A stretch of DNA of 64,000 nucleotides from contig ONRD01000005.1 in the NCBI GenBank assembly GCA_900320185.1, positions 33,545 through 97,544 of the forward strand, in the 5' to 3' direction. Source of the DNA: an uncultured Bacteroidales bacterium. GTDB taxonomy: Bacteria > Bacteroidota > Bacteroidia > Bacteroidales > UBA932. A model generated the notes under the pieces. The model did no database searches, was not told where the DNA came from, and saw only the letters and a program-made list of their open reading frames with translations. Positions 18,901-27,325 of this stretch are shown piece by piece (position 1 is the first letter of the stretch; every line of letters starts with the position of its first letter). The position numbers and the translations under genes are program-made.

Positions 18901-19145
18901 GTTCATTCCTCAGGCTCCAGTCCGCCACCATCGGCTACACCCTGCCCGAGACCCTCACCGAAAAGGTCCACATCCGCAAGCTTCGCTTCTATGCGACCGG
19001 GACCAATCTCTTCTGCCTCACCAAGTACTCAGGTTACGACCCTGAAGTGGATACCAGGCGTGCCACGCCCCTCACTCCCGGAGTTGACTGTTCGGCCTAC
19101 CCCAAGAGCAGAGGCTATGTGTTCGGAGTCAACGTAACCTTCTAA
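15939..19145 (+). CDS. SusC family TonB-linked transporter of the pectin locus
   Basis: A 1068-residue SusC protein. I used ATG 15939 (MSKFSIKLAALLAGLLSAVA), which gives a proper signal peptide; the open frame begins earlier at a TTG (15894) with no signal. The regulatory-like domain (VKGTVKDANGEPLTGVFVLI) is followed by ETVVVGYATVKRRDLLG, the plug (IRVRGGGSITQDNSPLYIVD, IDVLKDAFSTAIYGSRGANG) and a barrel ending FGVNVTF. It would import pectin oligosaccharides released by the four enzymes upstream. The gap of 48 bases from PL1 and 12 bases to SusD fits one operon. The first TonB box residues and the final aromatic residue are intact, so it looks functional. Confidence 0.95.
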   Translation: MSKFSIKLAALLAGLLSAVALEAQEVKGTVKDANGEPLTGVFVLIQGTQTGTTTGLDGEYAINVPDASKAVLQFSMIGMKAVTVPVAGKSVIDVVMEDDANVLDETVVVGYATVKRRDLLGSVASVGSEKLTEQPVTTVSQALSGKMAGVSVVTTEGDPDADIKIRVRGGGSITQDNSPLYIVDGFPVESINDIASSEIQSIDVLKDAFSTAIYGSRGANGVVIVTTKSGEKGRKVSVSFNSYYGFKTMANKGAIQTMDSENFVKFQYELGLLRDNLSTVYNSYFGTFDDIDQYVGLPCNDWVGMVFGNTGTTFSTDLTVSGSSEGVNWTLGYAHIGDDAIMKNSNYARDNLNYKSKFKTSDRTSIDVNVRYSRTNIRGAGANSLNDNSGQSSSNGRLKHAVLYTPIPVRQQFLYGEDEENYGDTVQPLVAVADNDSKKVRTTWNANAAFNWEIVDNLKLKIDGGMEDYRQTDNRFYGMSTYTVYNAGAAGPAASYIDTFRNRYRNTNTLQYNFEDILPEAHSLDILLGEEMTILKSNVVTATVSDLPDFFSAKQAWNFLSSGTPGSIRNYYNPDDNLLSFFARANYDYMHKYSIGGTLRADGSSKFAKGNRWGFFPSAAASWTISNEDFMKDKEWIDQLKLRYSFGTAGNNNIPTGQISKIYSAYATTDPTMLNIISTGSTYWMAGKIMNNPDLTWETTYTHNIGLDFSLWHSKVSGSVEVYQNDTKDLLINFPVKGTGYDSQYRNLGSTRNRGVELTLNMPLVTNKDFSLNLSGNIAYNRNRVVDLGGLKSITAESGWASTEIGPDYIVEVDQPLGNMYGYVSDGRYSISDFDFTNGKWVLKEGVVDCSSIVGSGFMRPGAPKFKDLDKDGLPDKKVIGNASPDFQGGFSLSGYFKGIDFGANFNYMIGNDVYNANKIEFNSSRKFTTLRNLTTLSNLDNRWTNVDWNTGELITDPAALEAANKGTTLWAPFVQNAIFSDYAVEDGSFLRLQSATIGYTLPETLTEKVHIRKLRFYATGTNLFCLTKYSGYDPEVDTRRATPLTPGVDCSAYPKSRGYVFGVNVTF

Positions 19146-19157
19146 TTTGAACAGAGT

Positions 19158-20981
19158 ATGAAAAAAATACTTAAATACTTCGCCATTGCAGCAGCGGCGA
19201 CTATGGTCCTCGGTTCCTGCGACAAGATACTCGACCAGGAATCCCCTTCCTCGTTCGACGACGCCACGGTGTATTCCAACTATGCCCTCGCCGAGCAGAC
19301 CATATTCTCAATCCACATCGCTTTCGGCGAGCAGAACAGCTACCGCGGACGCTTCCTGCCCTGGTACGGCTTCAACACCGACATCGAGTGGTACAACAGC
19401 GCCAAGAGCGGCGACCAGGACAAGACCGGCATAGCCTCCTACGACTGCCTGGCCAACAACCAGCAGCTCGGACAGGAGAAGAACCCTTACGCAGACATGT
19501 ACAGCGCCATAGAAAGGGCGAACCTCACCCTTGCCGGCCTCAAGGAATACGGTAACATCGATGAGGACGCCGACATGGCATATCTCTACGCCGAGACACT
19601 GACCCTTAGGGCCATGCTCTACTATGACCTGATCAAGGCATGGGGAGACGTTCCGGCACGCTTCGAGCCCCTGAACTCGGAGACCATGTACATTCCGAAG
19701 TCAAGCCGCGACGTGATCTTCAACCGGATCCTGTCCGACCTGGACGACGCGATACCCAACCTCCCCTATCCGGGTACGACATCGACCACCAAGACCGTGG
19801 ACCGCGTCAACAAGTGCTTCGCCGAAGGCCTCTATGCAAGGATCGCACTCGCTGCATCCGGCTACGCCCTCCGTCCCGCCGACGGGAAGGTAGGGACCGG
19901 AGACCTCGGAAGCGTGAGACTGTCCTCGGACGGCAACCTCAGCAAGGAAACCCTCTATCCGAAGGCCCTTGCCTACCTCAAGGACGCCATCAACTCCGGC
20001 TACTGCTCCCTTGAGTCCGATTTCGAGACCCTCTGGCGCAATGTCAACAACTTCGACCTGGCGGCAGGCAAGGAACTCCTCTTCTGCATCCCCTTCGGGG
20101 ACACCGACAGCAAGGTGCGTGGAAGGTGGAACTACACTTTCGCCGTCAAGAACGAGAATGCCTCCATCTTCGGGTACTCCTTCAACCAGGGCGGTACTGC
20201 CGGTCCGACCCCCAATTTCTGGTTCAAGTTCGCCGAGGGCGACAGCAGGCGGGACATCTCCTGCGTAAACTGGAAATGGGTCAAGAGCACCGGACTCCAG
20301 GAGCCTGCAGGCATCAACACATGGTACTTCGGCAAGTTCCGTTTCGACTGGATGTCAAAGCACCCTTACAACGGGGGGAACGACGACGGCGTCAAGCCTG
20401 TCGTGATGCGCTACGCAGACGTCCTGCTGATGGCCGCCGAGATCGCCAATGAGCTCGGAGACCTCCAGACCGCCAAGGACTGCTTCCTCCAGGTAAGGTC
20501 CCGCGCCTTCAAGGGCAACGAGAACCTTGCCGAAAGATTCGTCTCCGGGATAGTCAGCAAGGACGACATGTTCAACGCGATTGTCGACGAACGTGCCTTC
20601 GAGTTCTGCGGCGAGTTCCTCCGCAAGGCAGACCTGATCCGCTGGAACATGCTCGGAAGCAAGATCGAGGAGACCAAGGCGGACCTGACCGCCCTGTCGG
20701 AACTCTCCGGAGACTACTCCTACCTTACCGGCAACATCTGGTGGAAGGAGAACGACAACGAAGACGGACTCGTCATCTGGGGCCTCGGCCCGAACGAAAC
20801 CGGCTCGCCTGAAGGCAAGGACTGGAACCAGGAAAGCGGCTACATCAGCACCTCGAAGCTCAAGGAGGACAAGATCGGCTGGCTCGCCAGCGGAGATCCC
20901 GATGCAAAGCAGTTCTGGCCCATCTTCGACTACATCCTGAACAACAGCCAGGGTTCCATCAAGAATGACTACGGTTACTAG
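19158..20981 (+). CDS. SusD/RagB lipoprotein of the pectin locus
   Basis: A 607-residue lipoprotein (MKKILKYFAIAAAATMVLGSC, Cys 21). It has the SusD N-terminal region (ILDQESPSSFDDATVYSNYA), TPR-like helices with TLTLRAMLYYDLIKAWGDVP, and the C-terminal signature VMRYADVLLMAAEIANELGD and DERAFEFCGEFLRKADLIRW. It pairs with the SusC immediately upstream to bind pectin fragments at the cell surface. The gene is separated from the large surface lipoprotein by 24 bases. Nothing is unusual in length or motifs. Confidence 0.95.
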   Translation: MKKILKYFAIAAAATMVLGSCDKILDQESPSSFDDATVYSNYALAEQTIFSIHIAFGEQNSYRGRFLPWYGFNTDIEWYNSAKSGDQDKTGIASYDCLANNQQLGQEKNPYADMYSAIERANLTLAGLKEYGNIDEDADMAYLYAETLTLRAMLYYDLIKAWGDVPARFEPLNSETMYIPKSSRDVIFNRILSDLDDAIPNLPYPGTTSTTKTVDRVNKCFAEGLYARIALAASGYALRPADGKVGTGDLGSVRLSSDGNLSKETLYPKALAYLKDAINSGYCSLESDFETLWRNVNNFDLAAGKELLFCIPFGDTDSKVRGRWNYTFAVKNENASIFGYSFNQGGTAGPTPNFWFKFAEGDSRRDISCVNWKWVKSTGLQEPAGINTWYFGKFRFDWMSKHPYNGGNDDGVKPVVMRYADVLLMAAEIANELGDLQTAKDCFLQVRSRAFKGNENLAERFVSGIVSKDDMFNAIVDERAFEFCGEFLRKADLIRWNMLGSKIEETKADLTALSELSGDYSYLTGNIWWKENDNEDGLVIWGLGPNETGSPEGKDWNQESGYISTSKLKEDKIGWLASGDPDAKQFWPIFDYILNNSQGSIKNDYGY

Positions 20982-21005
20982 CAGACAACCATTAATACGA
21001 AGAAA

Positions 21006-24000
21006 ATGAAACTGTTTAAGAATTCATTCGCAATCCTTGCCGCTCTCGTCCTCGGCCTGTTCGCAGGTTGTTCCAACACCCTGGAAGAGATCACCGACCT
21101 CGACCTGGACAGGTGCCTGGAGCCAATGAACCTCTCAGCCAGGGTCAACCAGGGCAACCTCGTTACCTTCAACTGGGATGCGACCAAAGATGCGGAGCAG
21201 TACATCATAATCGTCTACACCGACGAAGGGATGACACTACAGGAGTACTGGAGCGGGACCATAAGCCCCGACCAGCTTCCCCTGACCAAATCCTTCGAGG
21301 CGGACCAGACCTACTACTACAAGGTGCAGGCTGTCAGCAACTCGAAAGAGGCCTCGAAGTGGGCGGTCTATTCGAAGCCTATCAAGACCTTCGCCGTGAA
21401 GGACAACCTCTTCCTGGAGGCCTCCGACAGGGGCGCGGACAACATCAGCCTGGCCTGGTCCACCGAACTGGAAGACTACCTGGAGGTTGACCGGATCGAA
21501 TACGGACTTCCCGGAGAGGAAGACGTCCAGACCTACACTCTCTCCGACGAGGAGAAGGCTGCCGGAAAGGCCACCATAGCCGGCCTGACGCCAGGAACTG
21601 AATATGTGTTCACCCTCTACTACAAGAGCGCTTCACGCGGCGAAGTGGATGTGTGGACGACTCCCGACCCGACCGGACTCACAACCGTGAACTCCCTTGC
21701 CGGTCTCCAGAATGCACTGAAGACTCCCGGATCCAAGATCCTGCTCACCATGGACGGATCCCCCTACACCTTCGCCGAGGACGCAGTCGCCGACATCGAC
21801 GGAGCGGTCGAGATCTACGGGCAGGGCGCCGCTGACGGCTCCATGCCGGTGATCAACGGGGAATTCCACATCACCTCAGCCTTCAGCGGCGGCTCGATCC
21901 GTTTCGAAAGTGTCGAGCTCAACGGCCAGAAGGGAACACGCGGGTTCACCATCCAGCTCAAGAACGGAGGCGGGATCAAGGATGCTGTCAAGATTGACGA
22001 CATCACCTTCAGGAACTGCGTCATCACAGGCTATTCCAAGGGTCTCCTCTACGAGTGGGGACAGCCCATGGATGTAGGCTCGGTCAACTGGGAAAGCTGC
22101 GACATCAACAACATCAATGCAGACGGTACAGGCGGCGGTGACGTCATCGACCTGCGCGGTACTGCCAGCAGCCCCCTGTCCTCCATCGGCGCCATCAACA
22201 TCGTCAACAACACGATGTACACCGGCGGCCGTACCTACCTGAGGATCGACTTCCCCCAGTCGCTTGGCGACATCAAGGTCGAAAACAACACGATGTTCGA
22301 CCTGTGCGTCAGTGACAACACCAACAACGCCGGTCTCGTCGCGATCCAGACCCAGCCCTCTTCCGTCTCCTTCAAGAACAACCTCGTGATCGGGATGGGA
22401 GAGAAAGCCAAGCTCGGAGGCGACAACACCGTCAGTTCCGGTGGATTCAACGGCTACAAGTACCTGGGCAGCGACAACATCAGTTTCGCAAACAACCACT
22501 ACTACGATGTCTCCGCAACCTTCTTCAACAACAACATGAAGCAGTCGGACGCTACAGGCGGCGGCGGTTCCATGCTTGAAGAAGACCCTTGCTACAACGC
22601 CAAGGCCGGATTGTTCAACCTGACCAACGCAGACTTGGTCGCCGCCAAGGTGGGAGCCTCGAAGTGGTGGGTTGGATATGTCGAGAAAGCCGAAGACCTC
22701 ACTCTCGGGACCATCGAAGGCAAGAAGACATGGCTCTTCAGCAACGCCAAGCTATTCTCGGGTACCATCAAGAGCGACAGGGTCAGGGATTATCTGTACA
22801 TCAGCGCAGACGAGTCAACTCCGATAGTCGTCGACAACGGCATGGCAGCATTCCAGACGGCCACGGTCACCAACAAGAAGGGCGTCCCTCAGCTCGGATA
22901 CTTCAAGTTCAAGGTTACCGAGCCCGGTTCGGTCTACATCAAGGTCGCCGATCCCGAAGGCCTCGGCAACCATGTGGTCATCGGCGTCGGTCCCCTGGAC
23001 GGTTCATCAGTCACCATCAAGGGCGGAGCATCGGCGCTTGTGGACATGGACAACGCCCAGAAGATCCTCATCTCCGACATCACCGAAGAGTGCTTCGTAT
23101 ATGTGTGGGTATCCGGCCCCGTGGCCATCAGCCAGCTCGCCTGGTCTACGGACACGACTCCGCTCAACACTGCCCTTCCCACTCCCCAGCCTTCGGCCGA
23201 CCCGGCGGCCATCACCGTCGGAGATGCGACCGACATAGTCGTTTCCTGGCCTGAGGTGGCAGACGCCGCTTCATATTCAGTCGTGTTCGGAGGGAAGACA
23301 TATGCAGTCGAGGAAGGCACCAGCTACACCATCCCTGCGATCACCTCAGGCATGCTCGATGCCGGCAGCTACACCGTGGAGGTCTACGCCAACCCTGGCG
23401 AAGACGACATCTACAACACCGAATCCGCTCCCGGAGTCGCAGCGTTCGCCGTACAGCCTAAGAGCGACGGCGGTGAAGGAGAAGGACTTGTCGTGAAAGA
23501 CGTAGAGCAGCTGCTTGCAGCGATCACCGCCGGCAAGAGCGAGATCACCCTTGCCCCCGGCACCTACGACCTCACCGAATCGATAGCCTTGAGTTCTCCC
23601 CTCTCCCTGAAGGGACAGGACGGAGCCGTTGTCAACGGAGCCGCCTTCACCCTTGCAGGTACGGAGGCCCAGACCCTGAGCCTTGAGAACCTGACCCTGA
23701 ATGCAAACGGGCAGGGTATCCTCGTGGGCTTCGATGCCGCAGGGGCAACCCTTTCCGACATCGTCATCAAGGACTGCTCCATCGACGGCTATTCAAAGAG
23801 CATCATCTACAGCAATGCCGACGCCAACAATGTAGGCAACCTGCTGGTCAAGGGCAACATCATCACCAACCAGGGTACCGGACAGGGTGGATTCGACTTC
23901 CGCAAAGGCACCCTCACGAGCGTAAGCCTGACCGAGAACACCTTCAACGGAGGCTTCCGCGACTTCATCAGGATGGATTCCGGAGTGGTCTGCTCGACGC

Positions 24001-25259
24001 TGGACATCAGCCACAACACATTCTTCGACGTGTCCAACAACGCAAGCAACACCGTCCTTTACGTGAGGAACAAGAATGCCAGGTACACCGTAAGCGGCAA
24101 CCTGTTCCACACGATGAACGTCATCCTCGCAAAGTCCGGAGACGCTACGGCTGTTCCTGCCATGTCAGGCAACTACTACTTCAATGTCAGCGAGAAGTTC
24201 TTCACCGGAAGGATTGACGAAGAGACCGCAAAGGGCGGTGGCGGAGTCGTGCTCGGCAGCGATCCATGCAAGGATGCGGCCACCGGAGACTTCACACTCG
24301 TCAACGCTCTTGCGATCAGCGAGCAGGTAGGAGACCCGAGGTGGTGTCCTTCCGCCGCCGGCGGGAGCACCGACAGCTTCACGGTCTCCAGCGTCGATGA
24401 GTTCAACGCTGCCGTAGAAGCCGGGAAGACCGACATCAAGTTCGCCTTGAGCGGTACTCCGTACGACCTTTCAGCAGCTGCTATAACCCTCCCCGCCGGC
24501 ACAAGGCTCAGCGGTGAGACTTCCGGAAGCGACAAGCCGACCGTAACGGTAGCCCAGCTGAATATCTCCGGAGAGGCCGGTACCATAGTCCTCGAAGGCC
24601 TCAACTTCGTCGGATCGGGTTCCAACTGCTTCCTGAACGTCACCGACGCAGCCACCGTGGATCAGGTGATCGTCCGCAACTGTTCAATCAGCACCGTGAG
24701 CAAGTCCGTCTTCTATGACAACGCCGGAGCCACGGTTTCTTCTCTGGTGTTCAACAACGTAGTCATGTCCGGTCTCGGTGCCGGACAGGGTACGATCGAC
24801 ATCCGCAAGGGAACCTACGGCACCGTGACGGTCAAGAACTGCACCGTTGTCGGGGGACGTGATTTCATCCGTGCCGATGCAGGTCGCGTCACCGGAGCCG
24901 TGAACATCTCGAACAACATCTTCGACGGCTGCACCCTCAACAATGGCAACGGCATCCTCTACGTCCGTTCCACTCCGGAGAGCTACGTCGTCAACAACAA
25001 CCTGTTCCTCAACGAGAACGGGGAGAACAACCTGCTCTGCAAGTCTTCCGGCGTCACCGTCCCTACCGCCATGGGCAACAACTGGTTCTTCAACTGCACC
25101 GCGGCCAAGTTCTGGACCGGGCTGATCACCCAGGAGATCGGAACCGCCGGTGGCGGAATCCTGGACGCTGATCCCGTCAAGGATGCCGCTGCAGCCGACT
25201 ACACCATCACCAACAGCGACCTCGCCGGCGCCGGCGTAGGCCCCGCTTGCTGGAGATAG
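21006..25259 (+). CDS. Giant surface lipoprotein with three beta-helix modules (DUF4957/DUF5123-like)
   Basis: A 1417-residue lipoprotein (LGLFAGC, Cys 22) in the place where pectin loci usually carry a surface glycan-binding protein. Fibronectin III-like domains lie at about 40-225. Three beta-helix modules start near residues 227, 829 and 1129, each opening with a helix-like V-[DN]-x-[LF] segment and closing with a VGDPRW-type motif. A different domain (KTWLFSNAKLFSGTIKSDRV) lies at about 590-720, and another fibronectin-like domain before module 2. Modules 2 and 3 are most alike (GQGGFDFRKG against GQGTIDIRKG). No lyase catalytic residues stand out. I infer polymer binding on the cell surface. 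A piece of the module 2/3 border reappears at 26201-26313. Confidence 0.8.
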   Translation: MKLFKNSFAILAALVLGLFAGCSNTLEEITDLDLDRCLEPMNLSARVNQGNLVTFNWDATKDAEQYIIIVYTDEGMTLQEYWSGTISPDQLPLTKSFEADQTYYYKVQAVSNSKEASKWAVYSKPIKTFAVKDNLFLEASDRGADNISLAWSTELEDYLEVDRIEYGLPGEEDVQTYTLSDEEKAAGKATIAGLTPGTEYVFTLYYKSASRGEVDVWTTPDPTGLTTVNSLAGLQNALKTPGSKILLTMDGSPYTFAEDAVADIDGAVEIYGQGAADGSMPVINGEFHITSAFSGGSIRFESVELNGQKGTRGFTIQLKNGGGIKDAVKIDDITFRNCVITGYSKGLLYEWGQPMDVGSVNWESCDINNINADGTGGGDVIDLRGTASSPLSSIGAINIVNNTMYTGGRTYLRIDFPQSLGDIKVENNTMFDLCVSDNTNNAGLVAIQTQPSSVSFKNNLVIGMGEKAKLGGDNTVSSGGFNGYKYLGSDNISFANNHYYDVSATFFNNNMKQSDATGGGGSMLEEDPCYNAKAGLFNLTNADLVAAKVGASKWWVGYVEKAEDLTLGTIEGKKTWLFSNAKLFSGTIKSDRVRDYLYISADESTPIVVDNGMAAFQTATVTNKKGVPQLGYFKFKVTEPGSVYIKVADPEGLGNHVVIGVGPLDGSSVTIKGGASALVDMDNAQKILISDITEECFVYVWVSGPVAISQLAWSTDTTPLNTALPTPQPSADPAAITVGDATDIVVSWPEVADAASYSVVFGGKTYAVEEGTSYTIPAITSGMLDAGSYTVEVYANPGEDDIYNTESAPGVAAFAVQPKSDGGEGEGLVVKDVEQLLAAITAGKSEITLAPGTYDLTESIALSSPLSLKGQDGAVVNGAAFTLAGTEAQTLSLENLTLNANGQGILVGFDAAGATLSDIVIKDCSIDGYSKSIIYSNADANNVGNLLVKGNIITNQGTGQGGFDFRKGTLTSVSLTENTFNGGFRDFIRMDSGVVCSTLDISHNTFFDVSNNASNTVLYVRNKNARYTVSGNLFHTMNVILAKSGDATAVPAMSGNYYFNVSEKFFTGRIDEETAKGGGGVVLGSDPCKDAATGDFTLVNALAISEQVGDPRWCPSAAGGSTDSFTVSSVDEFNAAVEAGKTDIKFALSGTPYDLSAAAITLPAGTRLSGETSGSDKPTVTVAQLNISGEAGTIVLEGLNFVGSGSNCFLNVTDAATVDQVIVRNCSISTVSKSVFYDNAGATVSSLVFNNVVMSGLGAGQGTIDIRKGTYGTVTVKNCTVVGGRDFIRADAGRVTGAVNISNNIFDGCTLNNGNGILYVRSTPESYVVNNNLFLNENGENNLLCKSSGVTVPTAMGNNWFFNCTAAKFWTGLITQEIGTAGGGILDADPVKDAAAADYTITNSDLAGAGVGPACWR

Positions 25260-25281
25260 GACACAGTCATGCTGAAATTGG

Positions 25282-25314
25282 AAAGAGATCGACACTTCCG
25301 TCGGTCTCTTTTTT
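25282..25314 (+). terminator. Terminator of the pectin operon
   Basis: A 12-bp stem (25282-25293 with 25300-25311, one G-U pair) with a six-base loop runs straight into T-rich sequence, 23 bases after the stop of the giant lipoprotein gene. Confidence 0.85.
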
Positions 25315-25523
25315 CTTTGCGCCGGGCTTTGCAGAGTCGGTAGCTTGCCTCTTCGGGGACTCCGTTAGTCTCGCGATAAGTTGCTGCCATCGGGCCCCTC
25401 TGCCCGTGTGACATCCCTCCGCCAGATATACCAGGTATATTCATCGCAGACGGAAAATGACCGCAATCTTTCCGATTATGGTTATTTTTAGTATATTGTC
25501 AGAAAATCAGCGGCTAAACGACT

Positions 25524-25675
25524 ATGAGACAGATCCATTCATATCTTTGTCCCCTCCGTGCAGGAATTCTCCTTTTCCTGCTGCTGCTTGTATCCATCGC
25601 TGCACCGGCCCAGACCGAGGTGTCCTACAGGCGCGGTGCTACGCAGCTGGAGGACATCCTTCCCCCGTCGCCGGA
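25524..25675 (+). pseudogene. Rhs-type secreted protein, N-terminal leader fragment
   Basis: A start codon at 25524 opens a good signal peptide (LLFLLLLVSIAAPAQ) followed by VSYRRGATQLEDILPPSPD, after which base composition drops sharply and the frame ends at 25748 in unrelated sequence. This looks like the beginning of a secreted Rhs-family protein whose large middle has been lost: the next sequence, from 25676, is a toxin-like tail in another frame. The identity as an Rhs leader rests on the Rhs core fragment found at 26313-26486, not on the leader itself. Confidence 0.45.
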
Positions 25676-25849
25676 TCAACAATTAGAGCAACTACTCCGA
25701 ACCAAGTTTATAAAGCAGCTGCCACATTACAAAATGCAAAGATATTAAGAGATGCAGGGGAAAAGGTGCAAAACGGGTTTATTCTATCAGTTACCGGAGG
25801 TGGATTGATACAAAATAAAGCGAAAAAAAACTTAAAAGGTTATGAATAA
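25676..25849 (+). pseudogene. Toxin-like C-terminal tail 1 (no start codon)
   Basis: Codons from 25676 read STIRATTPNQVYKAAATLQN and on to the stop TAA at 25847-25849, 57 residues rich in Lys and Asn, in AT-rich DNA. The stop lies eight bases inside the next ORF (ATG 25842). An end of a C-terminal toxin domain overlapping its immunity gene is the normal layout for Rhs polymorphic toxins. The fragment sits in a different frame from the leader just upstream, so it cannot be made as a fusion with it. The toxin activity is not recognisable. Confidence 0.45.
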
Positions 25850-26189
25850 TGTATTCTATCTAATAATAGTATTATTATCTATTACTGGATGTAAATCTCC
25901 AATCATAAATAATAAAGATATATGTAGTATTATTGTTGAAAACTATAGTATTTCTCAGACACAAACGATAACAGACCGCTCTCAAATAAATAAATTATTG
26001 AGAATTATTAATTCAAGCAAACAAGAATTATTTAAATTTAAGCCTGATTATAGTGTTACTATATTGTATGGGAATAATGAAAAAAAGGTATTACTACTAA
26101 AAGGGCAATGTATCAAAATCGATGGTGTTACATATAGAACGAGCAAAAAAATGAGTGTAATGCTTGATAAATTATTTGAAACCGTATAA
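25842..26189 (+). CDS. Small lipoprotein, candidate Rhs immunity protein 1
   Basis: A 115-residue protein starting MNNVFYLIIVLLSITGC, a lipoprotein signal with Cys 17. The mature part (SIIVENYSISQTQTITDRSQ, later VTILYGNNEKKVLLLKG) matches no family I know. It is far richer in A and T than the surrounding chromosome and its start overlaps the end of toxin tail 1. Position, size and composition suggest an immunity protein acting in the periplasm. The reading frame is intact, so it could still protect the cell although its toxin is broken. Confidence 0.55.
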   Translation: MNNVFYLIIVLLSITGCKSPIINNKDICSIIVENYSISQTQTITDRSQINKLLRIINSSKQELFKFKPDYSVTILYGNNEKKVLLLKGQCIKIDGVTYRTSKKMSVMLDKLFETV

Positions 26190-26200
26190 TACCGAAATTC

Positions 26201-26557
26201 CCGCTCGTCAACGCCCTCGCCATCAGCGAGCAGGTAGGAGACCCGAGATGGTGTCCTTCCGTTGCCGGCGGCAGTTCGGACAGTTTCACCGTCTCGAGCG
26301 TCGATGAGTTCACCGGCCAGGAGGACCAGGGCCCGGACTTCGGCGTCCCCTACACCGACTTCGGGGCAAGGCAGTACAGCCCGTCCCTCTCCCGCTGGCT
26401 CGTACCCGACCCACTCGGGGAGAAGTACTACGACGTCAGCCCTTATGCCTACTGTACGGGTGATCCGGTGAATCTGGTGGATCCGGATGGACGAGATTGC
26501 GGGCTCAATCGAGATCAAGGGTATCCGGATGGATCGGAAGTATTCCGATTAATATAA
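26201..26557 (+). pseudogene. Chimeric fragment: piece of pectin lipoprotein gene joined to an Rhs core
   Basis: There is no start codon. The first 37 codons read LVNALAISEQVGDPRWCPSV and on to SSVDEF, nearly identical to residues about 1098-1134 of the giant lipoprotein (24298-24409). At about 26313 the sequence changes, in frame, to an Rhs-associated core: YTDFGARQYSPSLSRWLVPD, then DVSPYAYCTGDPVNLVDPDG, ending the core at about 26486. After the DPDGR end a short tail runs to TAA at 26557. Two unrelated genes have therefore been joined by recombination. A second reading frame from about 26530 ends at 26604, overlapping the next ORF, and may be the rest of a toxin tail after a frameshift. 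Confidence 0.75.
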
Positions 26558-26600
26558 TTGAAGTTGTTTCGAATGGTCGGTTAAAATCTGTAAAACGCAA

Positions 26601-27110
26601 ATGAGAGCAGGTATCGTTTTCTCCTTGATCATGATTGGGAACCTGATCTTTTCGGGTCAATATCTGGGTTCAAAATATACGCGATCGCTTAATCGTAACT
26701 ATGTTCGTGTTGAGATGCAGTTTTTGTCATCCGAAGGAGACACAATAACCTTCAACCGTAGGCTTCCGATCCAATATGAGATCAAGAATAAAGATACATT
26801 AAGTGCTCGCGTCTATGACAGAGGGCTTGAATTAGGTTCAAAACACGGGCTTAATCGTTTCTCCCATCTGATAATAGGTGATTATTATCAATTGATTCTA
26901 TTGCCAGTAACTCGTCATTTGCTTTTTTCGGAACATAGTTACTATAATACAAACTTTATTGAATTGAATTCTGAAGATACCGAAGGCGTCTCTTTTAGAG
27001 AAATTGAATCTGACGAGCCCTACGATATTCATAGCCATTTTAGCCTATTTCTTGACCACAATGACAAAATATATAGAATTAGCGATGTAATATGTCTCAA
27101 GGTTCAATAA
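26601..27110 (+). CDS. Hypothetical protein, candidate Rhs immunity protein 2
   Basis: A 169-residue protein beginning MRAGIVFSLIMIGNLIFSGQ, which could be a signal peptide or membrane anchor. The rest (RSLNRNYVRVEMQFLSSEGD, HSHFSLFLDHNDKIYRISDV) belongs to no family I recognise. It directly follows the Rhs core fragment. A frame reading INIIEVVSNGRLKSVKRK upstream stops inside its ATG (TGA at 26602-26604), the same overlap seen for the other two pairs. AT-rich codon use unlike the flanking genes supports transfer. Immunity function is inferred from position only. Confidence 0.5.
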   Translation: MRAGIVFSLIMIGNLIFSGQYLGSKYTRSLNRNYVRVEMQFLSSEGDTITFNRRLPIQYEIKNKDTLSARVYDRGLELGSKHGLNRFSHLIIGDYYQLILLPVTRHLLFSEHSYYNTNFIELNSEDTEGVSFREIESDEPYDIHSHFSLFLDHNDKIYRISDVICLKVQ

Positions 27111-27146
27111 CCACAAGAATCTTAGCTTTGCGGAAGTTTCGCTTCC

Positions 27147-27325
27147 AACATGAAATGCAAGTCAATATGTAAAAGTTCCATTTCCATTAAATGTAATGTA
27201 CAAAAATACAACAGTTGTAGCACCTAATAATTTATACAATGCAACAATGAAATTGCCAAATGCCAATAATATACGTGGACCCAAAGCTGTTGTTGCAAAA
27301 CCTTATTTGGAATATTATGGAAAAT
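27147..27325 (+). pseudogene. Toxin-like C-terminal tail 3 (no start codon)
   Basis: One frame over this AT-rich stretch reads VKVPFPLNVMYKNTTVVAPN, later NANNIRGPKAVVAKPYLEYY, and stops at TAA overlapping the ATG of the ORF at 27317. There is no start codon or Rhs core in front, and the exact left end cannot be set. It fits the last part of a polymorphic toxin left behind after recombination. Its activity is unknown. Confidence 0.4.

Noticed and set aside
1557-20981. The two SusC/SusD pairs as a tandem duplication
   Set aside because: Their sequences, orientations and partner genes differ clearly; they belong to separate loci.
25457-25675. Plus-strand frame leading into toxin tail 1
   Set aside because: The upstream codons overlap the Rhs leader in a different frame and have no signal or domain; only the part from 25676 looks meaningful.
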